DNA from: Pseudomonas viridiflava | GTDB taxonomy: Bacteria > Pseudomonadota > Gammaproteobacteria > Pseudomonadales > Pseudomonadaceae | Assembly: GCF_900582195.1 (NCBI RefSeq) | Contig: NZ_UTHA01000286.1 | Coordinates: 1-54,864 of the forward strand | Direction of reading: 5' to 3' | Length of the DNA stretch: 54,864 bases | Shown: positions 8,318 to 17,365 of the stretch, piece after piece | Position numbering within the stretch: the first letter of the stretch is position 1 | Layout: each line of letters opens with the position of its first letter | Notes under the pieces: generated by a model | Told to the model about the DNA's origin: nothing | What the model saw: only the letters and a program-made list of their open reading frames with translations | The model's database searches: none | Program-made: the position numbers and the translations under genes

Positions 8318-9604
8318 ATGCTTCGCGTCCTGATCGCCCTTGCTCTGACATGCCTGCTCCAACCGGCCTTCGCTGACGAGCGCACGCAAACCCAACAACA
8401 GTTGGACGCCACGCGTCAGGACATTGCCGAGCTGAAAAAGCTGCTGAGCAAAGTTCAGGAAGAGAAGTCCGGCGTGCAGAAAGAGCTCAAGGGCACTGAA
8501 ACCGAGCTGGGCAAGCTGCAGAAGCAGGTCGACGCGCTGCAGAAAGAACTGCAGAAAAGCGAATCCGAGTTGCAGCGACTCGATGCAGAGAAAAAAAAAC
8601 TCCAGAGCGCGCGCACTGAACAGCAGCGACTGATCGCCATTCAGGCCCGTGCGGCCTATCAGAACGGTCGCCAGGAATATCTCAAGCTGCTGCTCAACCA
8701 GCAGAATCCCGAGAAATTCGCCCGCACCCTCACCTATTACGATTACCTGAGCCAGGCACGCCTGGAGCAGCTGAAGAACTTCAACGAAACCCTGCGCCAA
8801 CTGGCCAATGTCGAAAAAGACATCGGTTTGCAGCAGGCGCAATTGCTGGTACAGAAAAGCGACCTCGACACTCAGCGCGAAGCACTCGAAAAAGTCCGCA
8901 AGGAGCGCCAGCAGGTTCTCGCCAAGCTCAACGATGACGTGAAAGCCCGCGACCAGAAACTGGCCGCGCGCGAGCAGGATCAGGCAGACCTGTCTAAAGT
9001 CCTTAAAACCATTGAAGAAACCCTGGCCCGCCAGGCCCGTGAGGCAGAAGAAGCGCGACAGAAAGCGCTGATCGCCCAGCAGGAAGCGGAAAAAAAGCGT
9101 TTGCGTGAGGCGCAGGCTGAAAACAGCGACGCCCCACGAAAACCCGCCAGATCCACTCCCGGCGCCCTGGTCTCCAGCAGCGGCGAGACCTTCGGTGGCC
9201 CTTTTGCTGCAACCCGGGGAAAACTTCCGTGGCCGGTTGATGGTCGACTATTGGCACGCTTCGGCGAAAGCCGTGGGGACGACGCCCGGACCAAGTGGGA
9301 CGGCGTGATGATCAGCGCCTCCGCCGGTAGCCAGGTGCATGCCGTACACGGTGGTCGTGTGGTGTTCGCCGACTGGCTGCGCGGTGCCGGGCTGCTGGTG
9401 ATTCTCGATCACGGCAACGGTTTTCTGAGTCTTTACGGTCACAACCAGACGCTGCTCAAGTCGGCCGGTGACGTGGTTAAAGCCGGTGAGTCGATCTCCA
9501 CTGTCGGTAACAGTGGCGGTCAGGACACACCAGCACTGTATTTCGCAATTCGTCAGCAGGGTCACCCGAGTGATCCGGCGCAATGGTGTCGTGCGCAAGG
9601 ATAA
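8318..9604 (+). CDS. EnvC-like murein hydrolase activator (degenerate LytM)
   Basis: 428 residues from the ATG at 8318, which starts a clean signal peptide (MLRVLIALALTCLLQPAFA, cleavage before DERTQ); an open frame back to 8213 lies in the repeat and is not used. Residues ~20-290 are one long Lys/Glu/Gln-rich coiled coil. Residues ~320-428 are an M23/LytM domain: GSQVHAVHGGRVVFADWL and LLVILDHGNGFLSLYGHN are recognisable, but the zinc ligands are lost: KWDGVMISA replaces the H-x3-D motif and LYFAIR replaces the H-x-H motif. Such degenerate LytM proteins activate amidases at the septum instead of cutting peptidoglycan (family knowledge). It sits between gpmI and ctpA, as in other pseudomonads. 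Confidence 0.93.
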   Translation: MLRVLIALALTCLLQPAFADERTQTQQQLDATRQDIAELKKLLSKVQEEKSGVQKELKGTETELGKLQKQVDALQKELQKSESELQRLDAEKKKLQSARTEQQRLIAIQARAAYQNGRQEYLKLLLNQQNPEKFARTLTYYDYLSQARLEQLKNFNETLRQLANVEKDIGLQQAQLLVQKSDLDTQREALEKVRKERQQVLAKLNDDVKARDQKLAAREQDQADLSKVLKTIEETLARQAREAEEARQKALIAQQEAEKKRLREAQAENSDAPRKPARSTPGALVSSSGETFGGPFAATRGKLPWPVDGRLLARFGESRGDDARTKWDGVMISASAGSQVHAVHGGRVVFADWLRGAGLLVILDHGNGFLSLYGHNQTLLKSAGDVVKAGESISTVGNSGGQDTPALYFAIRQQGHPSDPAQWCRAQG

Positions 9605-9635
9605 GCGCACCATCTAATTCAGGAGTTCGTTCGAC

Positions 9636-10955
9636 ATGCTGCATTTGTCCCGCCTTACCTCGCTGGCCCTGACGATCGCCCTGGTGATCGGCGCGCCTCT
9701 GGCGTTTGCCGCGCAACCGGCCCCGACCGTCGCTCCGGCAGGCACTGCCGCGACTTCCAAGGCGCCACTGCCGCTGGAAGAGTTGCGCACCTTTGCCGAG
9801 GTCATGGACCGGATCAAAGCCGCGTATGTCGAGCCGGTGGACGACAAGACCCTGCTGGAAAACGCCATCAAGGGCATGCTCAGCAACCTCGATCCGCACT
9901 CGGCTTATCTTGGCCCGGAAGATTTCACCGAGTTGCAGGAAAGCACCAGCGGCGAGTTCGGCGGCCTGGGCATCGAAGTCGGCGCGGAAGACGGTTTCAT
10001 TAAGGTCGTCTCGCCAATCGATGACACGCCCGCCTCGAAGGCCGGCATTCAGGCCGGTGACTTTATCGTCAAGATCAATGGCCAGCCGACCCGCGGCCAG
10101 ACCATGACCGAAGCCGTGGACAAGATGCGCGGCAAGATCGGCCAGAAAATCACCCTGACCCTGGTACGCGACGGCGGCACGCCGTTCGACGTGACTCTGG
10201 CGCGTGCGGTGATTCAGGTGAAGAGCGTCAAGGCGCAGCTGCTGGAAACCGGCTACGCGTACATCCGCATCACCCAGTTCCAGGTCAAGACCGGCGAAGA
10301 GGTTTCCAAGGCTCTGGCAAAGCTGCGCAAGGACAACGGCAAGAAGCTCAACGGCATCATTCTCGACCTGCGCAACAACCCGGGCGGTGTGTTGCAGGCG
10401 GCGGTAGAGGTCGTCGACCACTTCATCACCAAAGGCCTGATCGTCTACACCAAAGGCCGCATCGCCAATTCCGAACTGCGCTTCTCTGCCACCGGCAAAG
10501 ACGAAAGCGAAGCAGTGCCAATGGTCGTGTTGATCAACGGTGGCAGCGCATCGGCCTCGGAAATCGTTGCCGGCGCTCTGCAGGATCAGAAACGCGCGGT
10601 GGTCATGGGCACTACCAGTTTCGGCAAGGGTTCGGTACAAACCGTGCTGCCGCTGAACAACGACCGCGCGCTGAAGATCACCACGGCGCTGTACTTCACG
10701 CCGAATGGCCGCTCGATTCAGGCGCAGGGCATCGTTCCGGACATCGAAGTGCGCAAGGCCAAGATCACCAGCGAGGCCGACGGCGAATACTTCAAGGAAG
10801 CCGATCTGCAAGGTCACCTTGGCAACGGCAACGGCGGCGCGGACAAGCCGAGCGGATCTGGCAGCAAGGCCAAGGCCATGCCGCAGGATGACGATTACCA
10901 ACTGGCCCAGGCCCTGAGCCTGCTCAAAGGGCTGAGCATCACGTCCGGCCGTTGA
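9636..10955 (+). CDS. ctpA: C-terminal processing peptidase (S41 family)
   Basis: 439 residues with a signal peptide (ALTIALVIGAPLAFA). A PDZ domain at about residues 105-180 (GLGIEVGAEDGFIKVV ... AGIQAGDFIVKINGQPT) binds substrate C-termini. The S41 catalytic dyad is visible: the serine cluster NGGSASASEI (Ser306 by spacing) and Lys331 in SFGKGSVQT, 25 residues apart as in Prc. It is periplasmic and in Pseudomonas this protease degrades peptidoglycan cross-link hydrolases with help of a lipoprotein partner (family knowledge; partner not in window). AGGAG ten bases upstream supports the start. The tail (~395-425) is Gly/Lys-rich. The gene ends two bases before the next ATG, so it is coupled to the deacetylase gene. 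Confidence 0.95.
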   Translation: MLHLSRLTSLALTIALVIGAPLAFAAQPAPTVAPAGTAATSKAPLPLEELRTFAEVMDRIKAAYVEPVDDKTLLENAIKGMLSNLDPHSAYLGPEDFTELQESTSGEFGGLGIEVGAEDGFIKVVSPIDDTPASKAGIQAGDFIVKINGQPTRGQTMTEAVDKMRGKIGQKITLTLVRDGGTPFDVTLARAVIQVKSVKAQLLETGYAYIRITQFQVKTGEEVSKALAKLRKDNGKKLNGIILDLRNNPGGVLQAAVEVVDHFITKGLIVYTKGRIANSELRFSATGKDESEAVPMVVLINGGSASASEIVAGALQDQKRAVVMGTTSFGKGSVQTVLPLNNDRALKITTALYFTPNGRSIQAQGIVPDIEVRKAKITSEADGEYFKEADLQGHLGNGNGGADKPSGSGSKAKAMPQDDDYQLAQALSLLKGLSITSGR

Positions 10956-10957
10956 GA

Positions 10958-11734
10958 ATGTCGCTGCGCTTCATCTTCGTTCTGCTGTGCTGTCTGGCGG
11001 GTGCTGCTCACGCAGAGCCCGCCAGCCCGACACCGCACAAAGCCTACCTGACACTGATCATCGACGACCTGGGGCAGAACCTGCCCCGGGATCGCCGCGT
11101 GCTGGCCCTGCCCGGCCCGGTGACCACGGCGATCATGCCGGATACCCCGCACGCCACCGAGTTCGCCCGCGAAGCCCATCGCGCCGGCAAGATCGTCATT
11201 CTGCACATGCCGATGGACCCGGCCACCGGGCCGTACGCCTGGCACCCCGAGCTGCCCATCGAAGAACTGCAGAAACGCCTGAATGCTGCGTTTGAAAAAG
11301 TCCCGTTCACCGCAGGCATCAACAATCACATGGGCAGCCGCATGACCGCGCAACCGGGGGCGATGGCGTGGTTGATGGGCGAGTTGCAGCGCCGGCACAA
11401 GTTCTTCGTCGATAGTCGCACCAGCGCGCAGACCGTGGCGGCGCAGCAGGCGCAGAAAATCGAACTGGCCAGCGTTTCCAGGGATGTTTTTCTTGATGAT
11501 GAGCGCACCGAAGCGGCCATTGCCACTCAGCTAGAGACCGCGATCGTCTTGGCGCACAAACAGGGGTCAGCGGTGATGATCGGCCATCCGTATCCGCAGA
11601 CCCTGGCAGTGCTGGAGCGCGAATTGCCCAAACTCAAGGCCCAAGGCATCGAGTGGATCGATATCAAACAGATGATCAGCGTGCGCAGCAATCGCGCCAT
11701 GGCCGCTCACGGCAAAGACGGCGCCTATCGGTAA
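10958..11734 (+). CDS. Divergent polysaccharide deacetylase family protein (YibQ)
   Basis: 258 residues; ATG at 10958 (a TTG at 10952 overlaps the ctpA stop and is less likely). A signal peptide (MSLRFIFVLLCCLAGAAHA) is followed by the NodB-like core of the DUF610/YibQ family: YLTLIIDDLGQNLPRDRRVL, ILHMPMDP, GINNHMGSRMT, and FFVDSRTSAQTVA. The paired Asp and the HMPMDP and NNHMGS motifs match the metal site of this subfamily. Its substrate is not established; the fixed linkage to envC-like and ctpA genes suggests a cell-envelope role. The C-terminus WIDIKQMISVRS is typical of the family. Confidence 0.92.
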   Translation: MSLRFIFVLLCCLAGAAHAEPASPTPHKAYLTLIIDDLGQNLPRDRRVLALPGPVTTAIMPDTPHATEFAREAHRAGKIVILHMPMDPATGPYAWHPELPIEELQKRLNAAFEKVPFTAGINNHMGSRMTAQPGAMAWLMGELQRRHKFFVDSRTSAQTVAAQQAQKIELASVSRDVFLDDERTEAAIATQLETAIVLAHKQGSAVMIGHPYPQTLAVLERELPKLKAQGIEWIDIKQMISVRSNRAMAAHGKDGAYR

Positions 11735-11849
11735 CAACCGGTAACGTTGCAATACATAGTTACCACCGAACGCCCTACCCCGTTCCGGATAGTGAGACCT
11801 GCTTCAGGTCGCGACGCCTTCGAGTCGCTTTCAACTATCAGGAGTGCCC

Positions 11850-13223
11850 ATGACAAACAACGCCCCGATCATCCCGCCCATTGGACGGACTGAACCGATC
11901 CGAATCGATAACCTGTTGATCAACTTCACAACAGAGTTTCTGCGCATCTGGGACACCGACGGTGTGTCAGCAAAACCTGCGTCGTTCTGGCGCCCGACCC
12001 CGGCGCCCGACGCGCTGCCCGGTTATTTCCCCCTGGGCGATGTCGTCACCAGAGGCCTGGGCAACATAAATGGCAAACAAGTGGTGGCAGTGGCTTGCGA
12101 AGCAGACATTGCCAGCACTGATCCAGGCAAAGGCCGGGCACTGCGTCGTCCCGATGATTACGAGCTGGTCTGGAAGGATTCCGGGTCAGGCTCGAAAAGA
12201 GATCTGTCGATCTGGCGACCGCTGCCACCAGCAGGCTATGTGGCGCTAGGGTCGGTGTGCTCGAGTGATCATGAAAAACCGTCGCTCAACGCCGTCCGCT
12301 GCGTTCGCGCAGACCTGGTGATCGCATCGAATACCACGGATCTGATCTGGGACGACAAAGGCAGCAAGGCCCGTCAGCGCGTCAGCACCTGGAGCGGCGT
12401 TCCTCCAGCCGCTCTACCGGGCGAGGTCTACCTGGCATCGGGCAGTTTTTTCAGCTTGGGTGACTACACCAGACCGGCAAGTTTTCCGGTCTATTGTTTG
12501 CGTATGCAGATCAGCCTGCAGATGTATACGCGCCCATCGCCACCGGTGCTGTGCGCAGAGACCCCGACACCTCTAGACCCCGCGGATGATCCGTCTTACA
12601 CCGCCATTCTCCCCTGGTTCACGGTCAAGGATCCGCGTTACGCCGCCCCTGAGCAATTGCGTCACTCGCCCTTCTATCTGCTCCAACGCATGGATCAGTA
12701 CGTGCTCGTCGGTCACGCACGCAACAGTGGTAACGACAGCCAGATATTCAGATGGACTGCGCCTCGTGCTCAGCGTACCGGCGGTTTGCGTACCTTCACC
12801 CAGACGACTACCGTCGAATTCGGCGCCCAATGGCAAACCAGCCTGCCCAATGCGCTGATGTTCTCCGCGCGACTGGGCCATGATTTCACTCAGTGCGAAC
12901 TACATTCGAACGAATGGCTCAATGCGGCGGCAATTGAAGTGATTGCGGTAGTAGACAAAAACAGGTCCGTGGCGGCCTATCTGGCGCAGAGCGAATACAG
13001 ACTGGTGCGCGCAGACGGCACCTCAGTGACGGAGGGTTTCCGTTACACCGATGGCAGCAGTCTGCACATCAGCCAGTACACGCCACCCGAGCCAGAGATC
13101 GTCGTCTTGCCGGAGACGGACCCGATTGAAGAAGGTACCGTGCAGCCGTCTCTGACCGAGGACGAAATCAGCACCCTGCTGCCAGAACCCGACGAGTCAG
13201 CCGCTACAGATAGCGCGCCATGA
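11850..13223 (+). CDS. Vps62-related (DUF946-like) protein
   Basis: 457 residues with no signal peptide and no membrane helix. It contains repeated segments with the signature (S)xWRPxPxxGYxxLGD shared by plant Vps62/DUF946 and Vps13-type beta domains: SFWRPTPAPDALPGYFPLGD, SIWRPLPPAGYVALGS, and a weaker STWSGVPPAALPGEVYLASG. Further on FRWTAPRAQRT precedes a beta-rich second half. The C-terminal ~45 residues are acidic and Pro-rich. The start is the ATG with AGGAG five bases upstream. The last 20 bases overlap the end of the convergent binding-protein gene. Biochemical role unknown; some relatives are linked to membrane binding. It is an isolated transcription unit, and its position between conserved blocks suggests an accessory insertion. 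Confidence 0.8.
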   Translation: MTNNAPIIPPIGRTEPIRIDNLLINFTTEFLRIWDTDGVSAKPASFWRPTPAPDALPGYFPLGDVVTRGLGNINGKQVVAVACEADIASTDPGKGRALRRPDDYELVWKDSGSGSKRDLSIWRPLPPAGYVALGSVCSSDHEKPSLNAVRCVRADLVIASNTTDLIWDDKGSKARQRVSTWSGVPPAALPGEVYLASGSFFSLGDYTRPASFPVYCLRMQISLQMYTRPSPPVLCAETPTPLDPADDPSYTAILPWFTVKDPRYAAPEQLRHSPFYLLQRMDQYVLVGHARNSGNDSQIFRWTAPRAQRTGGLRTFTQTTTVEFGAQWQTSLPNALMFSARLGHDFTQCELHSNEWLNAAAIEVIAVVDKNRSVAAYLAQSEYRLVRADGTSVTEGFRYTDGSSLHISQYTPPEPEIVVLPETDPIEEGTVQPSLTEDEISTLLPEPDESAATDSAP

Positions 13224-13959
13224 TTTCATCGACCACGCCTTCTTTGCGAAGTTGATCCAGTGCAGTCTGAAGCTTGTTGACGACTTCGTCGGATACATCC
13301 TTGTTCAGCGCCAGATACAACTCTGCACTGTTGAAGCGCAGCACGGTCTTGAGACCGGTGACACCATCCTGCCGCGCCAGATAACGCCCGGCAGGATCAC
13401 CGGTGGCCCAAAGGTCGATCTGCCGATTGACCAGCTTCTTTGCGTTGTCCTGATCGCGCAGTACCACGATCGGCTTCAGGCCTTGCTTGGTCAATGTCTC
13501 GGCAATCGCATCGCCCTTGTAGGCGCCGATCTTGTACTTGCGCGCGTCATTGAGGGTTTCAAGGGTGATCTTGCTGTCGGCCTTGGCCAACATGATCCAG
13601 TCGTCCGGGCCGATCGGGCCGACCCATTTGAAGAGTTTTTCACGGTCCGGCAGACGCGCCATCACGAAGGCACCGTAACCGGGATTCTCCAGGGCGAGTT
13701 TGTAGACGCGTTCCCATGGGAAGCGCAGCGTCAGGCTGTAGGTGAGGCCGGCACGCTGGAACATTTCTCGCACGATGTCGGTGGCGATGCCGTTGATGTT
13801 CTCGCCCTGAGCGAAATTCTTGCCGTTCTTCGCCATGTTGTACGGCGGGAAGTTTTCGGTGAGGAGCACCAGATCGGTGTCGGGGCTGTCCTCGGCGCGG
13901 GCCGCGTTGATGAGCAACATCGAGGCGCTGGCGAGAACAAGAAGCAGGCGTTTGATCAT
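13204..13959 (-). CDS. Orphan periplasmic substrate-binding protein (SBP_bac_3 type)
   Basis: 251 residues: signal peptide (MIKRLLLVLASASMLLINAARA), then a type II periplasmic binding fold with LVLLTENFPPYNM, NGIATDIVREMFQRAGLTY, the aromatic WERVYK region and YGAFVMARLPDREKLFKWVGP. This subgroup resembles polar-amino-acid-binding components, but no permease or ATPase genes adjoin it, so it either serves a distant transporter or acts as a sensor or scavenging protein. It lies 82 bases downstream of hisF on the same strand and could receive read-through from the histidine operon. The 3' end overlaps the Vps62-like gene by 20 bases in antisense. Confidence 0.88.
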   Translation of the reverse strand: MIKRLLLVLASASMLLINAARAEDSPDTDLVLLTENFPPYNMAKNGKNFAQGENINGIATDIVREMFQRAGLTYSLTLRFPWERVYKLALENPGYGAFVMARLPDREKLFKWVGPIGPDDWIMLAKADSKITLETLNDARKYKIGAYKGDAIAETLTKQGLKPIVVLRDQDNAKKLVNRQIDLWATGDPAGRYLARQDGVTGLKTVLRFNSAELYLALNKDVSDEVVNKLQTALDQLRKEGVVDEIMARYL

Positions 13960-14041
13960 GTCGGGCTACCGAAATCCATGGCGTGCCCAAGAGTGCCTTG
14001 GGTGCGCCATGGTGTCCACTGGCCTGTATCGAATTTGACGC

Positions 14042-14812
14042 TTAACGCATCACGATGCCGCGTTTGGCCATGTAGGCCTTGGCTTCCTGCACGGTGTATT
14101 CGCCGAAGTGGAAAATACTCGCCGCCAACACTGCGCTGGCGTGGCCTTCAAGAATGCCGTCGGCCAGATGCTGCAGATTGCCAACGCCGCCGGAAGCAAT
14201 CACCGGAATGCCCAGCGCATCGCTGATCGCGCGGGTCACGCCGAGGTCGAAACCGTTTTTCATGCCGTCCTGATCCATGCTGGTCAGCAGGATTTCGCCG
14301 GCACCGAGGCCTTCCATTTTCTTCGCCCACTCGACCGCATCGAGGCCGGTTGGCTTGCGCCCGCCGTGGGTGAAGATTTCCCAGCGTGGAGTTTCACCCG
14401 GTCCGGAAACTTTCTTCGCGTCGATAGCGACGACGATGCACTGCGAACCAAAGTGCTGCGCAGCTTCGCCGACGAATTCCGGGTTGAACACGGCGGCGGT
14501 GTTGATCGAGACCTTGTCTGCACCGGCATTGAGCAGGTTGCGAATATCCTGCACGGTACGTACACCGCCACCAACGGTCAGCGGAATGAACACCTGGCTG
14601 GCCATGCGCTCGACGGTATGCAGCGTGGTGTCACGGCCATCGACGCTGGCGGTGATGTCAAGAAAGGTAATCTCGTCGGCACCCTGCTCGTCGTAGCGAC
14701 GGGCGATTTCCACCGGGTCACCGGCGTCGCGGATGTTTTCGAACTTCACACCTTTGACGACCCGGCCGTTGTCCACGTCCAGGCAAGGGATGATGCGTTT
14801 GGCCAGCGCCAT
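14042..14812 (-). CDS. hisF: Imidazole glycerol phosphate synthase, cyclase subunit
   Basis: 256 residues. HisF takes ammonia from HisH through its beta-barrel and with PRFAR makes imidazole glycerol phosphate and AICAR. The (beta/alpha)8 barrel carries the catalytic Asp11 in RIIPCLDVDNGRVVKG, the phosphate loop TVGGGVRTVQDI, DKVSINTAAV and the second phosphate site VIASGGVGNLQHL. It is the last gene of hisB-hisH-DUF2164-hisA-hisF, nine bases after hisA. Length and motifs are standard. Confidence 0.98.
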   Translation of the reverse strand: MALAKRIIPCLDVDNGRVVKGVKFENIRDAGDPVEIARRYDEQGADEITFLDITASVDGRDTTLHTVERMASQVFIPLTVGGGVRTVQDIRNLLNAGADKVSINTAAVFNPEFVGEAAQHFGSQCIVVAIDAKKVSGPGETPRWEIFTHGGRKPTGLDAVEWAKKMEGLGAGEILLTSMDQDGMKNGFDLGVTRAISDALGIPVIASGGVGNLQHLADGILEGHASAVLAASIFHFGEYTVQEAKAYMAKRGIVMR

Positions 14813-14821
14813 GGTCAGTCC

Positions 14822-15559
14822 TCAGCCTTGGTACGAATCGCAGAAAGCTTGCGCTTCGGCGACGTCGAGGGTGCCTTCGTAGATCGCCCGGCCAGTGATG
14901 GCACCGATGATGCCCGGCGCCTTGGCGTCGAGCAGCGACTTGATGTCATCCAGATTGTGGATGCCGCCGGAAGCGATCACCGGGATCCTGGTGGCAGCGG
15001 CCAGCGCAGCGGTAAACGGCACGTTGCAGCCCTGCATCATGCCGTCTTTGGCGATGTCGGTATAAACGATCGAGGACACGCCGTCGGCTTCGAACTGCTT
15101 GGCCAGATCGATGACCTGCACGGTGCTGATTTCCGCCCAGCCATCGGTGGCGACGAAACCGTCTTTGGCATCGAGGCCAACGATGATCTTGCCCGGGAAC
15201 GCACGGCAGGCTTCAGCGACGAACGCCGGATCTTTAACGGCTTTGGTGCCGATGATCACGTAGCTCACGCCAGCCTTGACGTAGTGCTCGATGGTTTCCA
15301 GCGAGCGGATACCGCCACCGATCTGGATCGGCAGGGTCGGGTAGCGCTTGGCGATGGCGGTGACCACTTCGCCATTGACTGGCTGGCCTTCGAAAGCGCC
15401 GTTCAGATCGACCAGATGCAGACGGCGGCAACCGCCCTCCACCCACTTGGCAGCCATGCTCACCGGGTCATCGGAGAACACTGTGGAATCTTCCATGCGG
15501 CCCTGGCGCAGACGTACGCAGGCACCGTCTTTAAGATCGATAGCGGGAATAATCAGCAT
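14822..15559 (-). CDS. hisA: ProFAR isomerase
   Basis: 245 residues from the ATG at 15559, the family start (MLIIPAIDLKDGACVRLRQG); an open extension to 15574 is ignored. HisA isomerises ProFAR to PRFAR. The half-barrel duplications seen in HisA/HisF are visible: Asp8 in AIDLKDG, IQIGGGIRSLETI, YVIIGTKAV, the acidic VYTDIAKDGMMQG and VIASGGIHNLDDI. GAAGG lies nine bases upstream. Substrate passes from here to the HisF/HisH pair encoded around it. Confidence 0.97.
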   Translation of the reverse strand: MLIIPAIDLKDGACVRLRQGRMEDSTVFSDDPVSMAAKWVEGGCRRLHLVDLNGAFEGQPVNGEVVTAIAKRYPTLPIQIGGGIRSLETIEHYVKAGVSYVIIGTKAVKDPAFVAEACRAFPGKIIVGLDAKDGFVATDGWAEISTVQVIDLAKQFEADGVSSIVYTDIAKDGMMQGCNVPFTAALAAATRIPVIASGGIHNLDDIKSLLDAKAPGIIGAITGRAIYEGTLDVAEAQAFCDSYQG

Positions 15560-15601
15560 CTGGCAAACCTTCAAATTTGAATGTTCAGCTTGGCTCGGAA
15601 A

Positions 15602-15862
15602 TCAGTTTTTCTCGAGCGCCCACAGGTCGCTTTCGATGCTTTCAAACCGCTCTTTGAGGTGGGTCTGCACATCGAAAATCGCCCTGTTGTAATAGTGCGG
15701 AGCAATTTCGCGGGTAAACAGCTCAAGAATTTCCGCCGCCTCGAACGAACCCAGGTCCAGTTCGAAACGGTCTTCCATGAACCGCTGAATCTTGCGATTG
15801 GCCTCGTTCTCCTGTTCGGGAGTGAGGGTCAGAATCGGCGGTCTGGATTTCTTGGCAGCCAT
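15602..15862 (-). CDS. DUF2164 family protein within the his operon
   Basis: 86 residues, no membrane segment, largely helical. The sequence LTPEQENEANRKIQRFMEDRF and the block ELDLGSFEAAEILELFTREIAPHYYNRAIFD belong to DUF2164, a small family of unknown function. The start codon directly abuts the hisH stop (15863), so it is surely translated from the histidine operon; 42 bases separate it from hisA. This placement between hisH and hisA is usual in Pseudomonas. Nothing in the sequence shows a catalytic site. Confidence 0.9.
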   Translation of the reverse strand: MAAKKSRPPILTLTPEQENEANRKIQRFMEDRFELDLGSFEAAEILELFTREIAPHYYNRAIFDVQTHLKERFESIESDLWALEKN

Positions 15863-16501
15863 TTACCAGCGACCGTCCCACGCGGCGAAGTTCTGCAGCA
15901 ATTGCAGGCCATGGGTATGGCTTTTCTCCGGGTGGAACTGCACGGCGAAACGCGAGCCATCGGCCAGCGCCGCAGCGAAATCGACGCCGTAATGACCGCC
16001 GCCCACCACCTGCCGCGCGTTAGCGGCTGCGATGTAGTAGCTGTGCACAAAGTAGAAACGCGCCATGTCGGGAATGTCATGCCACAGCGGGTGGCTGACC
16101 TTCTGCTTCACTTCGTTCCAGCCCATGTGCGGAACTTTCAGGTGCTCGCCGTCTTCGTGCAGGTCTTTGCCGAAGAATTTCACCGCGCCCGGGAACAGGC
16201 CGATGCAATCGACGCCGTCGTTCTCTTCGCTGGTGTCGAGCAACGCTTGCATGCCGACACAGATACCGAGGAACGGACGATCCTGACTGACTTCGCGCAC
16301 CAGCGAATCGAAACCGAGGCGACGGATCTCCGCCATGCAGTCGCGAATCGCGCCAACACCGGGGAACACGACGCGGTCAGCTTCGCGAATCACCGCCGCA
16401 TCGCTGGAGATCAACACCTTGCCGGCGCCGACGTGCTCCAGAGCCTTGGCCACCGAGTGCAGGTTGCCCATGCCGTAGTCGATAACTGCAACCGTCTGCA
16501 T
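15863..16501 (-). CDS. hisH: Imidazole glycerol phosphate synthase, glutaminase subunit
   Basis: 212 residues, a class I glutamine amidotransferase that supplies ammonia to HisF. The nucleophile is in the elbow LGICVGMQALL, and the His/Glu partners are in FAVQFHPEKSH near the C-terminus; VIDYGMGNLHSV and VVFPGVGAI are also typical. Its ATG (16501) overlaps the hisB stop as TAATG, indicating translational coupling, and its own stop touches the DUF2164 start. Confidence 0.97.
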   Translation of the reverse strand: MQTVAVIDYGMGNLHSVAKALEHVGAGKVLISSDAAVIREADRVVFPGVGAIRDCMAEIRRLGFDSLVREVSQDRPFLGICVGMQALLDTSEENDGVDCIGLFPGAVKFFGKDLHEDGEHLKVPHMGWNEVKQKVSHPLWHDIPDMARFYFVHSYYIAAANARQVVGGGHYGVDFAAALADGSRFAVQFHPEKSHTHGLQLLQNFAAWDGRW

Positions 16502-17094
16502 TACAGAACGCCTTTGGTCGATGGCATTTGCCCGGCCATGCGCTCATCCAGCTCGACGGCCATGCGCAGCGCGCGGCCGAAAGCCTTGAACACGGTTTCG
16601 ATCTGGTGGTGGGTGTTGGTGCCGCGCAGGTTGTCGATGTGCAGGCTGACCAGCGCGTGGTTGACGAAGCCCTGGAAGAATTCCTGGAACAGGTCGACGT
16701 CGAAGCCGCCGACGGTGGCGCGGGTGTACGGCACGTGCATCTGCAGGCCTGGACGACCGGAGAAATCGATCACCACGCGTGACAGCGCTTCATCGAGCGG
16801 CACGTAGGCATGACCGTAGCGACGGATGCCTTTTTTATCGCCAATGGCTTTGGCAAATGCCTGGCCGAGGGTGATACCGACGTCTTCCACCGTATGGTGG
16901 TCGTCGATATGCAGATCGCCCTTGCATTCGATATCCAGGTCGATCAACCCGTGACGGGCGATCTGATCCAGCATGTGCTCAAGAAAAGGGACACCGATAT
17001 CGAATCGGGCCTTTCCGGTGCCATCAAGGTTGATCGAGGCTTTGATCTGGGTTTCCAGAGTGTCGCGCTCGACAGACGCCTTACGTTCGGCCAT
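16501..17094 (-). CDS. hisB: Imidazoleglycerol-phosphate dehydratase
   Basis: 197 residues, the monofunctional form (no phosphatase domain). Mn-dependent dehydration of imidazoleglycerol phosphate. The duplicated His-rich metal motifs are present: DLHIDDHHTVEDVGI in the first half and NTHHQIETVFKAFGRALR in the second, with PFLEHMLDQIARHG. ATG at 17094 follows an in-frame GTG and is the usual start (MAERKASVERDTLETQIKAS). First gene of the his cluster; the upstream 270 bases hold its promoter and a REP doublet. Confidence 0.97.
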   Translation of the reverse strand: MAERKASVERDTLETQIKASINLDGTGKARFDIGVPFLEHMLDQIARHGLIDLDIECKGDLHIDDHHTVEDVGITLGQAFAKAIGDKKGIRRYGHAYVPLDEALSRVVIDFSGRPGLQMHVPYTRATVGGFDVDLFQEFFQGFVNHALVSLHIDNLRGTNTHHQIETVFKAFGRALRMAVELDERMAGQMPSTKGVL

Positions 17095-17251
17095 CACCAG
17101 CTCCGCAAAATCATTGGGCGAAAAAGGCAGCCATTATAGGCACGCGGGGCCGAAACAGAAACATGAGAGGTGAGATGGCTGACGGATAGAACCCCCGGCT
17201 GTCGCGGGTAGACATGTCCATACAAGCCATTACAGGCACACCAAAAACAAA

Positions 17252-17341
17252 TGTGGGAGCGAGCTTGCTCGCGAAAGCGGTCGTTCAGCCAACACTGATG
17301 TCGACTGACACTCCGTCTTCGCGAGCAGGCTCGCTCCCACA
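17252..17341. repeat. REP doublet (fluorescens-type)
   Basis: Arms at 17252-17274 and 17319-17341 form a 23-base inverted repeat of the TGTGGGAGCGAGC.TGCTCG type with a single T/C difference in the centre. It lies between the MFS gene end and hisB in the ~270-base gap. Same family as the copies near 5.1, 8.1, 44.5 and 47.3 kb. Confidence 0.92.
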
Positions 17342-17365
17342 GGGGTACTGCGTTTTACCCACTAC

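Noticed and set aside
9477..10901. 474-codon open frame antisense to ctpA
   Set aside because: Long antisense frames arise from codon bias here; the sense strand encodes a complete S41 protease.
14108..15580. 490-codon open frame antisense to hisF/hisA
   Set aside because: It spans two clear his genes in the opposite direction and has no family motifs.
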